Shown here: positions 34,390-43,428 of the stretch, piece after piece | How the letters are laid out: each line of letters starts with the position of its first letter | Position numbering within the stretch: position 1 is the first letter of the stretch | Program-made: the position numbers and the translations under genes | Origin: Macrothele yani | Lineage: Eukaryota > Arthropoda > Arachnida > Araneae > Macrothelidae | Assembly (NCBI GenBank): GCA_039090855.1 | Contig: CM077012.1 | Span: 141,890,541 to 141,954,540, forward strand | DNA: 64,000 nucleotides | Direction: 5' to 3' | The notes under the pieces: generated by a model | Told to the model about the DNA's origin: nothing | The model's database searches: none | What the model saw: the letters and a program-made list of their open reading frames with translations, nothing else

Positions 34390-36175
34390 TATTCAAAGTC
34401 AATGGAACCGGTATGGAAAACAATAGTATCTGACGGAAGAAAGAAGTTTCTCAATCGGGTTTTTAATCCCTCAGATATGGCTGCAAACGGAATCGTGAAC
34501 TTACGCCCTATGGTTGCAGACTTGTGCGTTAAGAAAAACATGAATTTATATGAAAAACATTTCGCACCGGAAACGCTCTCCAACACAGAAAGAATTTTCA
34601 AATCGGACTCTTAAAAACAGATATCGACAAAAATAAGATGTGACTTTACGTCCCCTGGTGGGAAAACCATGCATTATTTTAGGAAGAAAGTATTTTCAAA
34701 AGATTTTTCCATATGAGCGGTATCGGTCCAAGAAAACAAATTTTAGTCGAGTTTTCAGGAGCCCAGATTTTGCTATAAACACATCAGAAGCAGAGCAGAA
34801 ATTAACACTTATGCCCCTGGTGGCCAAACCATTCTTTACTAAACATCAGAAATTATGTGAAAAATATTTTCCATAGGGTCTTGTATGCGATACAGGAAGA
34901 ATTTTTCAAATCGGAGTTTTAGAAGCAGAAAAAACGCAGAAAACGCAATTTACCTTTGTGCCCCTAGCGGAAAGTCTATGATTGACTTGAAAATTTTGAA
35001 TTTATATGAAAAACATTTCATATCGGAAACACTATCCAACAAAGAAGGAATTTTTCAAATCGGACTTCTAGAAGTAGAGATATTGACAAAAATACGATAT
35101 ACATCTACGCCCCTGGCGTAGAAACCATGCATTATTTTAAGCAGAAAATGTTTCTAAAAGGTTTGTCGACATGAGTAGTATCGGTCTACAAACGACGTTT
35201 TTTTTCAATCGCGAATTTAGAAGCTCATATTTTGCTGCAAATACAAATTAAGATTTGCGCCCCCTGGTGGCCAAACCATTTTACAAAAATTAGAAATTAT
35301 GTTCAAACGATTTTCCATCTGGAGCTGTATCCGGTGCAGAAAGAATTTTTCAAATCGGAGATTTAGAAGCAGAGATATAGGGGGAAACGCAATTTACCTC
35401 TACGCCCCCTAGCGGAAAGTCTATGAATTACTTGAAAATTTTGAAATTATATGAAAAACATGTCACACTGAAAACACTATCCAACAAAGAAGGAATTTTT
35501 CAAATCGGACTCCTAGAAGTAGAGATATTGACAAAAATAAGATATATATCTACGCCCCTGGCGGAGAAACTGTAAAATATTTTAAGAAGAAAATATTCCG
35601 AAAAGGTTTATCGATGTGAGTGGCATCATTCCACGAAAGAAATTTTTCAATCGATATTTTAGAAGCTCAGATTTTATAGTAAATACATCAGAAGCAAAAA
35701 TTAACCCTTACGCCCCCTGGTGGTCAAAGTATTCTTTACCAAAAATTTGAAATTATATGCAAAAGATTTTTCAGCAGGAGGTGTCTGAAGATTTTTTTAG
35801 ATCGGAGTTTTAGAAGAAGAGTCATCGGGGGAAATGTAATTTAATTTTACGCCCCCTAGCGGAAAATCTATGTGTAATTTGTAAAAGTAACTATATCTAA
35901 AATATTCTTCGACATAAACGGAATCGAAAGATAAAAGAAGTTTTTCAATCGGATGTTTAGAAGCAAATATGTGGAATAAAACGTATTTTTGAATTCGACA
36001 TCATCTGCATTTACGCCCTCTAGCGACAAAATTGTGTATCGTAAAAAAAACGAAATAAATGATCATCATTCGCATATTTCAAGCTTCCTAACGCAAAAAG
36101 AATTTTTCAAATCGTACTAATAGTTGCAGAGATATCGTGAGTACAGACGGACGGACAAACCGGTAACATAAGCAC
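34390..36175. repeat. ~150-bp tandem array with A-B-C higher-order order and CTCF-like cores
   Basis: Eleven diverged monomers of ~139-164 bp. Each has a CGCCCC core (starts at 34503, 34648, 34811, 34957, 35107, 35256, 35402, 35552, 35710, 35849, 36013) and the phrase TTTTTCAAATCGGA with TTAGAAGCAGAGATAT between cores. Core variants alternate as CTGGTGGCCAAACC (A), CTAGCGGAAAGTC (B) and CTGGCGNAGAAAC (C) in order A-B-C-A-B-C-A-B from 34811, giving a ~450-bp higher-order unit. The last unit ends with ACAGACGGACGGACAAACCG near 36140. No coding capacity. It lies in the Erg intron between 31001 and 43132. Confidence 0.85.
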
Positions 36176-36236
36176 GATCTTTTTTTACAAAAGACGTGCT
36201 AATAACCAACAACTGACTCATATTTATCGTATAATG

Positions 36237-36417
36237 TGTAACGTACCAGGAGATGTGACGTACCTGCCAGAAGGACGCACACGACATAAAGGCAGATAGG
36301 AATCAGAATAAAATGTCTGCGTAGCTCAGTTGGTAGAGCGACTTGTTCCGGAATAAGCGGACTCGGGTTCGAATCCCGGCGTAGACCAAAAATGACGGAA
36401 AAATTTACTTCGTTATA
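36237..36417 (+). repeat. 5' LTR of the miniature LTR element
   Basis: 181-bp LTR holding a tRNA-like cassette at 36315-36387. It differs from the 3' LTR at about 11 substitutions and one indel, mostly inside the cassette. Confidence 0.9.
36315..36387 (+). other. tRNA-like cassette in the 5' LTR (pol III A and B boxes)
   Basis: 73 nt that folds as a tRNA. The acceptor halves GTCTGCG and CGTAGAC pair over 7 bp, the D arm GCTC/GAGC is intact, and the T arm has stem TCGGG/CCCGG around TTCGAAT. A box TAGCTCAGTTGG (36322-36333) and B box GGTTCGAATCC (36366-36376) fit pol III consensus. The anticodon arm has an 8-nt palindromic loop, TTCCGGAA, so it is unlikely to be a working tRNA. If the loop were normal the anticodon would read CCG (Arg). 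Confidence 0.8.
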
Positions 36418-36418
36418 A

Positions 36419-36430
36419 TGGCGCCCGAAC
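36419..36430 (+). promoter_or_regulatory. Primer binding site of the miniature LTR element
   Basis: TGGCGCCCGAAC, one base after the 5' LTR. It complements the last 12 nt, including CCA, of animal tRNA-Lys. Pairing is lost after base 12. Confidence 0.8.
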
Positions 36431-36455
36431 TATCCGGATGACCAGACCGTTCAAA

Positions 36456-36494
36456 ATCTCGCAACGGTGTGATGTTATTTCCACACCGCGAGAT
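36456..36494 (+). repeat. Stem-loop in the interior of the miniature LTR element
   Basis: ATCTCGC (36456) and GGTGTG pair with CACACC and GCGAGAT (ending 36494), a 13-bp stem with a 3-nt bulge and a ~10-nt loop, just downstream of the PBS. That is where retroelements often keep packaging or dimerisation signals. Its function is inferred only from position. Confidence 0.7.
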
Positions 36495-36559
36495 AGGAAA
36501 AATAAGAGCAGCACTTCGAAAAAAAAAATAATAAATAAATAAAAATGAGGGGGAGATGA

Positions 36560-36741
36560 TGTAACGTACCAGGAGATGTGACGTACCTGCCAGAAGGACG
36601 CACACGACGTAAAGGCACATAGGAATCAGAATAAAAATGTCCGCGTAGCTTAATTGGTAGAGCAACTTATTCCGGAATGAGGGGACCCGGGTTCGAATCC
36701 CGGCGTAGACCAAAAATGACGGAGAAATTTACTTCGTTATA
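36560..36741 (+). repeat. 3' LTR of the miniature LTR element, with second tRNA-like cassette
   Basis: 182-bp LTR preceded by the PPT. The tRNA-like cassette is at 36639-36711 (acceptor GTCCGCG/CGTAGAC, A box TAGCTTAATTGG, B box GGTTCGAATCC, loop TTCCGGAA). Confidence 0.9.
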
Positions 36742-36826
36742 AATGGGCAAGATTCAAGCTAAATGCAACAGGTAAAATTTCAGCTTTTTGAGTTCTGTTA
36801 AGTAGTCGAATTATGTACTACTTTTT

Positions 36827-37380
36827 GTGGAAATTGCAACACCAAGAAAGAATCCCGCTATTCAAATGAAATTTATATCACAGATTCCTCGTGTTGCAGG
36901 AGATAACTGGTTGTATTTGTTGAGCTATACACATTTTTTCGCTTCAGAACTCAGTATTGTGTGACGCCACCTCAGGCAACAGTAACAGCCTCTACGCGAC
37001 GTGGCACTGAATGGTAGAGGATTTTGATATCGTCCTGGGGAATAGCCTGCCAGGCTGATTCTATGCGAGACCAAAGTTCATTTGCGGTGACTGGCGAAGG
37101 CGCTTAATGGGCCAATCACTTAGCTACAATGTCCCATCAAGGACATATCCGGCGAACGTGCAGCCCAAGAAAGAAGCGGTATCTGCCGTGCATGGAACAT
37201 GTCTTCGACATTCCTGGCCACATGTGGCCGAGAATTGTCCTGCTGGAATATAGCGCCAGGACAACTCTGAAGGAAGGCTATTATCTCTTCCTCTGAAACA
37301 TCCTTGATACAGTGGCTGTTAAGGGTTCCCTTAATTCGTATGAGGCAAGATCGCGAACTGAACCCAATACCCAAGACTGG
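36827..37380 (-). mobile_element. Tc1-like transposon fragment (3' part)
   Basis: The left end about 36827-36850 (TTTGTGGAAATTGCAACACC) resembles ends of the element at 39168. The minus frame 37374-37120 carries IFQQDNSRPHVARNVEDMF and LSWAARSPDMSLMGH; in most family members the Glu-containing motif reads PIEH, here it is LMGH, so the catalytic Glu is lost. The N-terminal half is missing. Confidence 0.75.
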
Positions 37381-37416
37381 ACAGTTCAGAGGGCGCTACT
37401 TCGAAAATTCATGCGC

Positions 37417-37466
37417 ATTTTTACTGATATTTTAAACATTTGTATGTTTAAAATATCAGTAAAAAT
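37417..37466. repeat. Perfect 22-bp hairpin
   Basis: The left arm 37417-37438 (ATTTTTACTGATATTTTAAA plus 2 nt) pairs perfectly with 37445-37466 over a 6-nt loop. Part of the arm is repeated again at 37467-37485. Confidence 0.85.
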
Positions 37467-37487
37467 GATATTTTAAACATACAAATA

Positions 37488-37540
37488 TTAACTTGAAACG
37501 TACAGAACATTTTGTACATGTTCTGTACGTTTCAAGTTAA
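37488..37540. repeat. Second perfect 22-bp hairpin next to the first
   Basis: The left arm 37488-37509 (TTAACTTGAAACGTACAGAA plus 2 nt) is the exact complement of 37519-37540, with a 9-nt loop. It lies 21 bp from the first hairpin and is unrelated to it in sequence. Confidence 0.85.
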
Positions 37541-37764
37541 TACCAGCAGTCCTTCATGGTATTGTAATTTTCACAAACAGTAGCGTACATTTACTTTCAT
37601 TAGGTTCGTGCATACGTTTCTGGTGCTCCACGTAACAGGCTTTAAAAGCAAAACGGTTGATTTTTTGTCAGAATTTCGAACTCAGGGAGTAAGGCGGCAG
37701 CACTGCGTCAACGATAAGAGTTGGCGAACAGCCCACACGTGCGGCGAGCTAGGACATCGAGACC

Positions 37765-38033
37765 AACAAGGTGCATATTCGTCACTGCCTGTTGTTCAAG
37801 TTTAATCTCGGAGAAACCTCAGCAGAAGCACGCGAGAGGATTTGCTGGGCATACAGCGAGAAGGCCGTAGGTGTAAGCACGTGTCGTGAGTGCATTGTGA
37901 AGTTCAGAGGTGGTGATTGCAGCGTGGAAGACAAGACGCGTCGCAAGCGCCCAAAGAATATGCAGAAAGCAGATTTGCAAGCTGTTCTGGACGAAGATGC
38001 CTACCCGTCGACTACAGAACTAACAGTATAACA
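37765..38033 (+). pseudogene. mariner transposase N-terminal fragment
   Basis: The + frame reads HIRHCLLFKFNLGETSAEAR, then RICWAYSEKAVGVSTCRECI and FRGGDCSVEDKTRRKRPKN. This is the first helix-turn-helix of mariner transposases and the linker into the second (HxRHxxLFxFxxG pattern). The sequence stops near 38033, so the catalytic domain is absent. Confidence 0.75.
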
Positions 38034-38267
38034 CTGGTCGACAATAGATAATGCCACATCATGAAGGAATGCACGATATGAGACATAACTTACCATGCTT
38101 GTAGACCAGAAGGTGGGAAAGAAATGATTTAATTTCTGAGGGATTACATTAATGCAATGGCCGAGGAGACAGTATAATGTTGCCTGCATCAGTAGGTCGA
38201 ATGACCGTCATGGTGTGCTATACATTCGGCAACACAGCGTAGCATCAAGTTGTAAAGTTCCCTGTTT

Positions 38268-39167
38268 GCTTGGCTGATTATTGAATTTTTGTGGCTGTAG
38301 AGCCATGGCTGGCCTAAGAGCACCAAACCAGGTCATAAGAACAAACAATTCAAATTAATAGATATCACCGCTAATGAATTGTAAAACTACTTAAAAAAAG
38401 AGAAACCTAGTAAAAATAACAAAATAACATGAGGTAAAATAACAAGTTGAAAATCACCGCGTGCACAAAACCAGCAACAACGCACTAGACAAAACAATGA
38501 ATGAGGTAATAAAAAACATCAGAATTTGTCCCGAACAAATACAGCTAAATAGTGTTAAAAACATCAATCTCCCACAGGAAAACAAAAACAAACCCGACGG
38601 AAGACTGGTCACCAAGAACACTAGAAAGATTAAAACTACCGGCAAATAAAGCATGATAATGAAAAAACTGATAAGGTGATTGGCTAAAACGATGACACTG
38701 CAGTAAAATATAACGAATGATTAATGAAACATTACACGTTCCACACACACAGGAGCAATTTCGCCAAACAGCAAGTAGCAATGGGTAGACACCGCGCAAG
38801 CACAACTTCCACAAGACGGTTTTTGCGGAAACTAAATGTCCGTAGTCCGCTCTGTGGTTGGATAGAGAGAAGCTAGTTCCCAGCCTGTTGATTCTAGATG
38901 GACTGCCACTCACCCATGATGGACTTGCAGATGAAAAGACTAAAATCCCTAAAATACAGTGGCAGACCAGTGATTGTCATGGAGGAAACAGATCTGGCAG
39001 AGGCGTCCGACAGCTCGTTAGCCCCAGTACCAACATGACCAGGAATCAACAGAACCGGACCAGGAATCCAACCACAGTCAAAGTTCTTGGGAAGTGACGA
39101 ACATCTCTGGTGACTCGATCACCGCCCTCCGGGGACGATAAAACTTGGATGACCGATTGTGAATCTT
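38268..39167 (-). pseudogene. I/Jockey-like LINE, end of RNase H, C-terminus and 3' UTR
   Basis: The continuation, past the Tc1 element at 39168-40559, of the LINE on 40560-42560. Minus frames give DSQSVIQVLSSPEGGDR (RNase H), later FLSNHRADYGHLVSA-type sequence and a Cys-rich end CSCVCGTCNVSLIIRYILLQ with C and H spacing typical of the C-terminus of these LINEs. Near 38270-38330 the - strand reads GCCATGGCTCTACAGCCACA then AAAAATTCAATAATC, a 3' end of the kind seen in I-clade LINEs. Confidence 0.7.
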
Positions 39168-40559
39168 CACTGCTGGCCACCCAAAATGCAACACCAAAAA
39201 GGACTCGGGATAGCAAAGCCAGATTTACTGGACACATAACAACAGATAAAAAGATGAAACGATTGAGCATACAGGCCCGTGCGACTTGCGGAACACGCAG
39301 ACATCAATAGTTCGTGTGGCCCCCCATGGCTGGCAATAACGGCCGCGGCATCGAACAAAAGAGACTTTGGATGTGGGCTTGGGGTATGTCGGTCCAGGCT
39401 GCTTCCACACGTTGCCACAGTTCATCAGGCGTAGCCGCGGGTGGCGTTTGCCGGGCCACTCGGTTGCCGATCAGCGACCAGACGTGTTCGATGGGAGACA
39501 TATCGGAAGAATAGGCGGGCCCCGGCAGCAGTGACACCTGGTGGGCCGTGAAGAATTGTTGCACGATGCGTGCCACGTGCGGGCGCGCATTGTCCTGTTG
39601 AAATGTGGCTGCTGGCAGGTCCTGCCGGTAAGGGAGGACTACAGGCTCCAAAACGTCGGAGATGTAGTGGTAGCTGTTGAGTGTACCGGTGATTCGTACC
39701 AGAAAGGTGCGGATGTCATATCCAATTGCGCCCCAAACCATAACGAAAAGCGACGGACCGGTATGGCGATGCATAATACAGGAGTCATACAGTCTCTCTC
39801 CGCGGTGCCACCACACGCTCGATCAGACCATCGTGGTGTTGCAGGCAGAAGCGTAATTCGTCGGAGAAGAAAATCTCGTGCCATTCCGTAGTCCAGGTGC
39901 GGCGTTCAACGGCCCACTGCCGCTGCACTCGCCGGTGGTGTAACGTCAATGGTAACGGAGCAATGGGCGCCGTGCGACAAGTCCCCGCTCCTGCAGACAA
40001 CGTCGAACGGTACGTACTGCACAGGTTTTTGCGCAACACACCCTAATTCTTGCGCTAACGTTCGTGATGTGGCGGTGCGAGCCGTCAATGCCCGACGCAC
40101 AACATGCCGGTCCTCTCGTTCGGTGGTATGACGCGGCCGCAGCAATCGCTCACGTCAGTCCGTCCGTCCCTGCTGCACCCACCGAATCCATACTCGCCTC
40201 ACTGTGGCTGAATGTCGTCCCACACGGGTGCCGATGTCTCGGTACGATAAACCGCTGTCGCGATAAGCCACTATTCGTCCTCTGTCGAATTCCGAAACGT
40301 GCTGGAATGGCTACCGTATTCTGCGACGAGGCATCAGGAAGCTTCCCACGCACAGGTCCGGCAGCACAACACACTTCCACTACTTACACCCCACCTTCTG
40401 TGCACCCTGCTTATAGTGCTTCTCGGTGGCGTGCACATGATGTGCATATGCCCTGCAATGCTAATCGTTTGCATGTCCTCTCGCGGGCGACGCATGCTGC
40501 GAATTTCAGGCCAATCGGATGCTTCCTTCTTGGTGTTGCATTTTGGGTGGCCAGCAGTG
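39168..40559 (-). mobile_element. Tc1-like DD34E transposon inserted in a LINE
   Basis: Ends 39168-39197 and about 40530-40559 are inverted repeats (CACTGCTGGCCACCCAAAAT outermost). The transposase is on the - strand in several frames: an N-terminal part (FDRGRIVAYRDSGLSYRDIG, about 40320-40250), EIFFSDELRFCLQHHDG (first Asp, about 39870), FQQDNARPHVARIVQQFF (second Asp) and SSDMSPIEHVWSLIG (Glu), with 34 residues between the last two. It stops at TAG 39304. At least two frameshifts inactivate it. The target site is the RNase H region of an I/Jockey-like LINE. Confidence 0.85.
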
Positions 40560-42560
40560 TAAATAAATCATAGTGGAACGATGAGGCCTTGATTGGATGT
40601 GCCGCAAAGTGAAGTGCACTGCATGCATCTCAGGCGAAAAAACTGTTGACTTTGGCGGAATCCGCTCAGCACAGAAATCATCAACACACACAAATGCGGA
40701 TCCCACCATATCACCGGATTTCGAGCCATCAGTGAAGGCATGCATGAAATCGGGATGGAGCGAACGGTGCTCGACAAATAGCTCCCGGTGATGGTGCACC
40801 CGCTACACCATCTTTGTCTGATCATCCACTACATGACTGTTTCATGTTTCATGATCAGACAAAGATTTAAACTTAGTATAGTACTGGAGAAACAGTTACT
40901 TATGGAGAATGCCTAACGGCGGTTCATGAGACTCAGCATACAGACTATGGACGAGAGACGTACGGAACGCTACGATACAAAAAATGCAAAGCCTGGTGAT
41001 GTAAGAGATCGAGAGACTTAAATACCTAATCCCGTTCAGATCCGTACGTCACACAGCCATAGTATACAACTTTGACCAGACAAGAGAGTGGTGGTAAAGG
41101 CGCATCATTGAGTGATGCTCAATGCCTTTGTGCATCTAACCTTCAAGGATAGAATGTGAAGTAGGAAAGTGAGTGTTCTGTCAAAGGTCTGTCCCAGGAA
41201 CTTGGCCTCTATCACCACAGGAATAGAACTGCTCCCCAGACGGAGATGAGGGTCCACCCGGTTTGCGGCAAAAATGCACGCGAACAGCTTTCTGTGGCGA
41301 GAAGCCAAAACTATTATGAATCACCCACGATGAGACCTCAGTGATTACTAAAAAACTTAGTGATGACTAAACTGCCTCTCAATCGTGGGTATGTTGACCG
41401 AAGCACAGGAAATCAGAAGATCATCCACACACAGAGTGCCACGAACCGTTGGAGGACGTAAGGTGAAAATATGATTTACACTAAGGATGAAAAGAATGAC
41501 TGATAAAATGGAGCCTTGAGAGTGAACCGCAGAGAGGGTCGAATCAACGCGCACCTGAAGCTTCCGGTTCTGGAGAAACCGGCAATAAAAGTTACTAGCA
41601 GAGTACCAGCAATCCTCAGTCGTGCAGATCACGGAGAATGCCCTACCTCCACTTGCGATCATAAGCCCTTTTCCATATCAAAGAACACTGAGACCAGGTG
41701 CTGGCGTTTTACGAACGCCTCCCTGATGGATGTCTCAAAGCAAAGACAATGATCGGTTGCACTGGGGAAACAATGGTATCCGCGTTGATGAGGTGACAAA
41801 AAGTGATGAATTTCCAGATAACGTATCTAACGAAAATTGATGATGCGTTTAAAATCTTGCATGTGCAGCTTGTCATAGTGTTTGGTCGGTAGTGGAATGG
41901 GTATGTCGGATTCCTACCAGACTTGAGAACAGGTATAACAATAGCTATACGCCAAGATTCAGAAAAAACTTGCTCGTGCCAAATCTTGTTAAATAGGACT
42001 AGCGGATAGCCAAGAGACGAGGGAGAAAGGTGCTTGAGTATATCAAAATGGATGTTATCCTGTCCGACAGTTGTTTAGTCAACGGGCTGGCCGGAAGCAT
42101 ACACGTTTCCTCTCAAGCGGCGACTTCAGCACTTCGAATAAAGGAGGGTAATTGCCGCTGCTGGACACTGAAGCAAAGGCTTCGCCAAGGCAGTCAGCAA
42201 TACTCTGAATGTCAGCAACCGTTCCTCCACTAATATTAAGAAATGAGACTTCCCCAGATGGGTACTTTTTCCGAATCTTGCGAATCCTGTCCCAAACAGT
42301 CTTGGAGCTGGTATAGGTGTTAACCCCTGATGCGTACTGAATCCAGGATTCCCGTTTACTGCGAGGGCGAACTATCTCGCATACAACTTGGCTGTTTTGA
42401 AAGCAATTAAGTTGGCTTCCATGGGGTATCAACGAAACCTTCTCCAAGCCCTATGCTGAACCTGACGTACTACCTTTCATTCGGAACTCCACCAAGGTTT
42501 TGGACATCTTTGGAGCTTAGTGGACATCAAAGGAATGGAAAGTTCTGCCGCTTGCCTGAT
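40560..42560 (-). pseudogene. I/Jockey-like LINE, RT and RNase H
   Basis: Minus strand in order: the linker before RT (SSKTVWDRIRKIRKKYPSGE, about 42310; SIADCLGEAFASVSSSGNYP), RT pieces (LETSIREAF-like near 41730; SQGSILSVILFILSVNHIF; active site TLCVDDLLISCA, where YVDD has become CVDD), IPVVIEAKFLGQTFDRTLTF (about 41225), and RNase H (MHAFTDGSKSGDMVGSAFVC with the first Asp, FSPEMHAVHFTLRHIQ with the Glu, 40740-40600). An RNase H after RT places it in the I/Jockey group. Frameshifts and the active-site change make it dead. Confidence 0.8.
40810..40866. repeat. Short hairpin in the LINE relic
   Basis: ATCTTTGTCTGATCAT (40810-40825) pairs perfectly with 40851-40866 over a 25-nt loop that itself contains direct repeats of TTTCATG. 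Confidence 0.7.
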
Positions 42561-43131
42561 GCAATCCGTTACCCCTCCTACAGCTTCACTGACTGTATCT
42601 TGAGATACCATATCAAGAGTAATAGTCACTAAAACAGTGAATGCGTCTCACTTCCCCCGATCAATATTTCATCTCGTGGGACGGGTTGAATCATAGTATC
42701 CGTCACCTGCAAGCTTCAGAAAGATCGTAAGGTGGTCAAAAAGATCATTAAAAAGTGTCTTCTCCTTATGAATAAAAAGTGAACACGACAATTTCCAGCT
42801 CATTCAAAATTTCATAATAAAACATTTCTGTTTGAGGAAAACGCAAAAGAACTTAGTTTTTTTTATTAATGCGATCTAAAATTGGATTATTAATTCATAT
42901 GTGGCTTTATACATTCTTTTTTCAATGAAATGGTTTACTCCTTCATTACATATATAAAGATATTTCTTTGAATTTTTCATCTAATGTTATATATCTGTTA
43001 AAATTAATTATGTGTTCGTTCTAATTTCAGTACGGTAGCGTTTGATTTGAAAACTCTTTCTTTTCCTTTATCACTCTTCTTTCATGTGATATTCCTATTA
43101 ACCAAGAGTGACTGTTTCTGCATACTTTCAG
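42561..43131. other. Erg intron, no element recognised
   Basis: The first ~170 bp may hold further endonuclease/RT linker sequence of the I/Jockey-like LINE. The rest is AT-rich and leads into the acceptor of the coiled-coil exon. Confidence 0.4.
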
Positions 43132-43428
43132 GCAAGTGCGGACCATCGAAACGCGGCTGAGCACAGACATCCAGACCATCATGCAGCTGTTAGCGCATAT
43201 CGTGCAATCCGGTTCGCTCATGGGGACCACTACAGTCTCCAAGGACAACCTGTCCCTTTCCTCAGAGCTCACCCCTGAGGAAACCACCCACGCTGCCTTT
43301 CGACACGCCAAACCTCCTTCTGCTTGCAACAGCAGGCCCTACAGGAAGGCCCTCAGTCTGCACGGATTGTCTAGAACGCCGGAAGGACCAACACTCAGCC
43401 ATCTGTGTAGAAGCCTGGATTTGCCAAG
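43132..43428 (+). CDS. Erg-type K+ channel exon: C-terminal coiled coil
   Basis: Acceptor CATACTTTCAG ends at 43131; donor GTAAGA starts at 43429. The exon is 297 nt, phase 2 at both ends. It completes Arg and continues QVRTIETRLSTDIQTIMQLL. With the preceding LEAKLDNLSR this matches the human KCNH2 C-terminal coiled coil almost position for position (there: LDALQRQLNRLETRLSADM and LQLL). That is the most diagnostic sequence in the window. The remaining ~70 residues (SGSLMGTTTVSKDNLSLSSE to LCRSLDLP) are a Ser/Thr-rich tail. In Erg channels the coil lies in the cytoplasm and drives tetramer assembly. Nearest alternatives, Eag or Elk channels, have a different coil sequence. Confidence 0.88.

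Larger units (their letters stand above)
36237..36741 (+). mobile_element. Miniature LTR retrotransposon (TRIM) with tRNA-like sequence in its LTRs
   Basis: A 505-bp non-coding element: LTR 36237-36417, one spacer base, PBS 36419-36430, interior, PPT about 36547-36559, LTR 36560-36741. It is flanked by AATG (36233-36236 and 36742-36745). The LTRs begin TGTAACGTACC and end CGTTATA. The PBS TGGCGCCCGAAC is the classic tRNA-Lys-type site; the PPT reads GAGGGGGAGATGA. The interior has no open frame but a strong stem-loop (36456-36494) and an A-rich tract. With no gene of its own it needs another element's proteins. The window's gypsy element shares the LTR termini, the PPT and, with one mismatch, the PBS. 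Confidence 0.9.

Noticed and set aside
34402..35121. Three + strand frames of 70-78 codons (34402, 34640, 34885) as small genes
   Set aside because: They fall on successive monomers of the tandem array and simply repeat the same translated unit.
34390..36175. CRISPR-like array
   Set aside because: Monomers of ~150 bp diverge along their whole length and there are no unique spacers; the DNA is eukaryotic.
36315..36387. A functional tRNA-Arg (CCG) gene
   Set aside because: The anticodon loop is 8 nt with imperfect stem pairing, and the cassette lies at the same position within both LTRs and a solo LTR, so it is part of a mobile element.
36234..36742. Two independent tRNA SINEs in tandem
   Set aside because: The repeats share exact TGTAAC...TTATA ends, a PBS follows the first and a PPT precedes the second, and 4-bp duplications flank the whole unit. 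SINEs would not show these.
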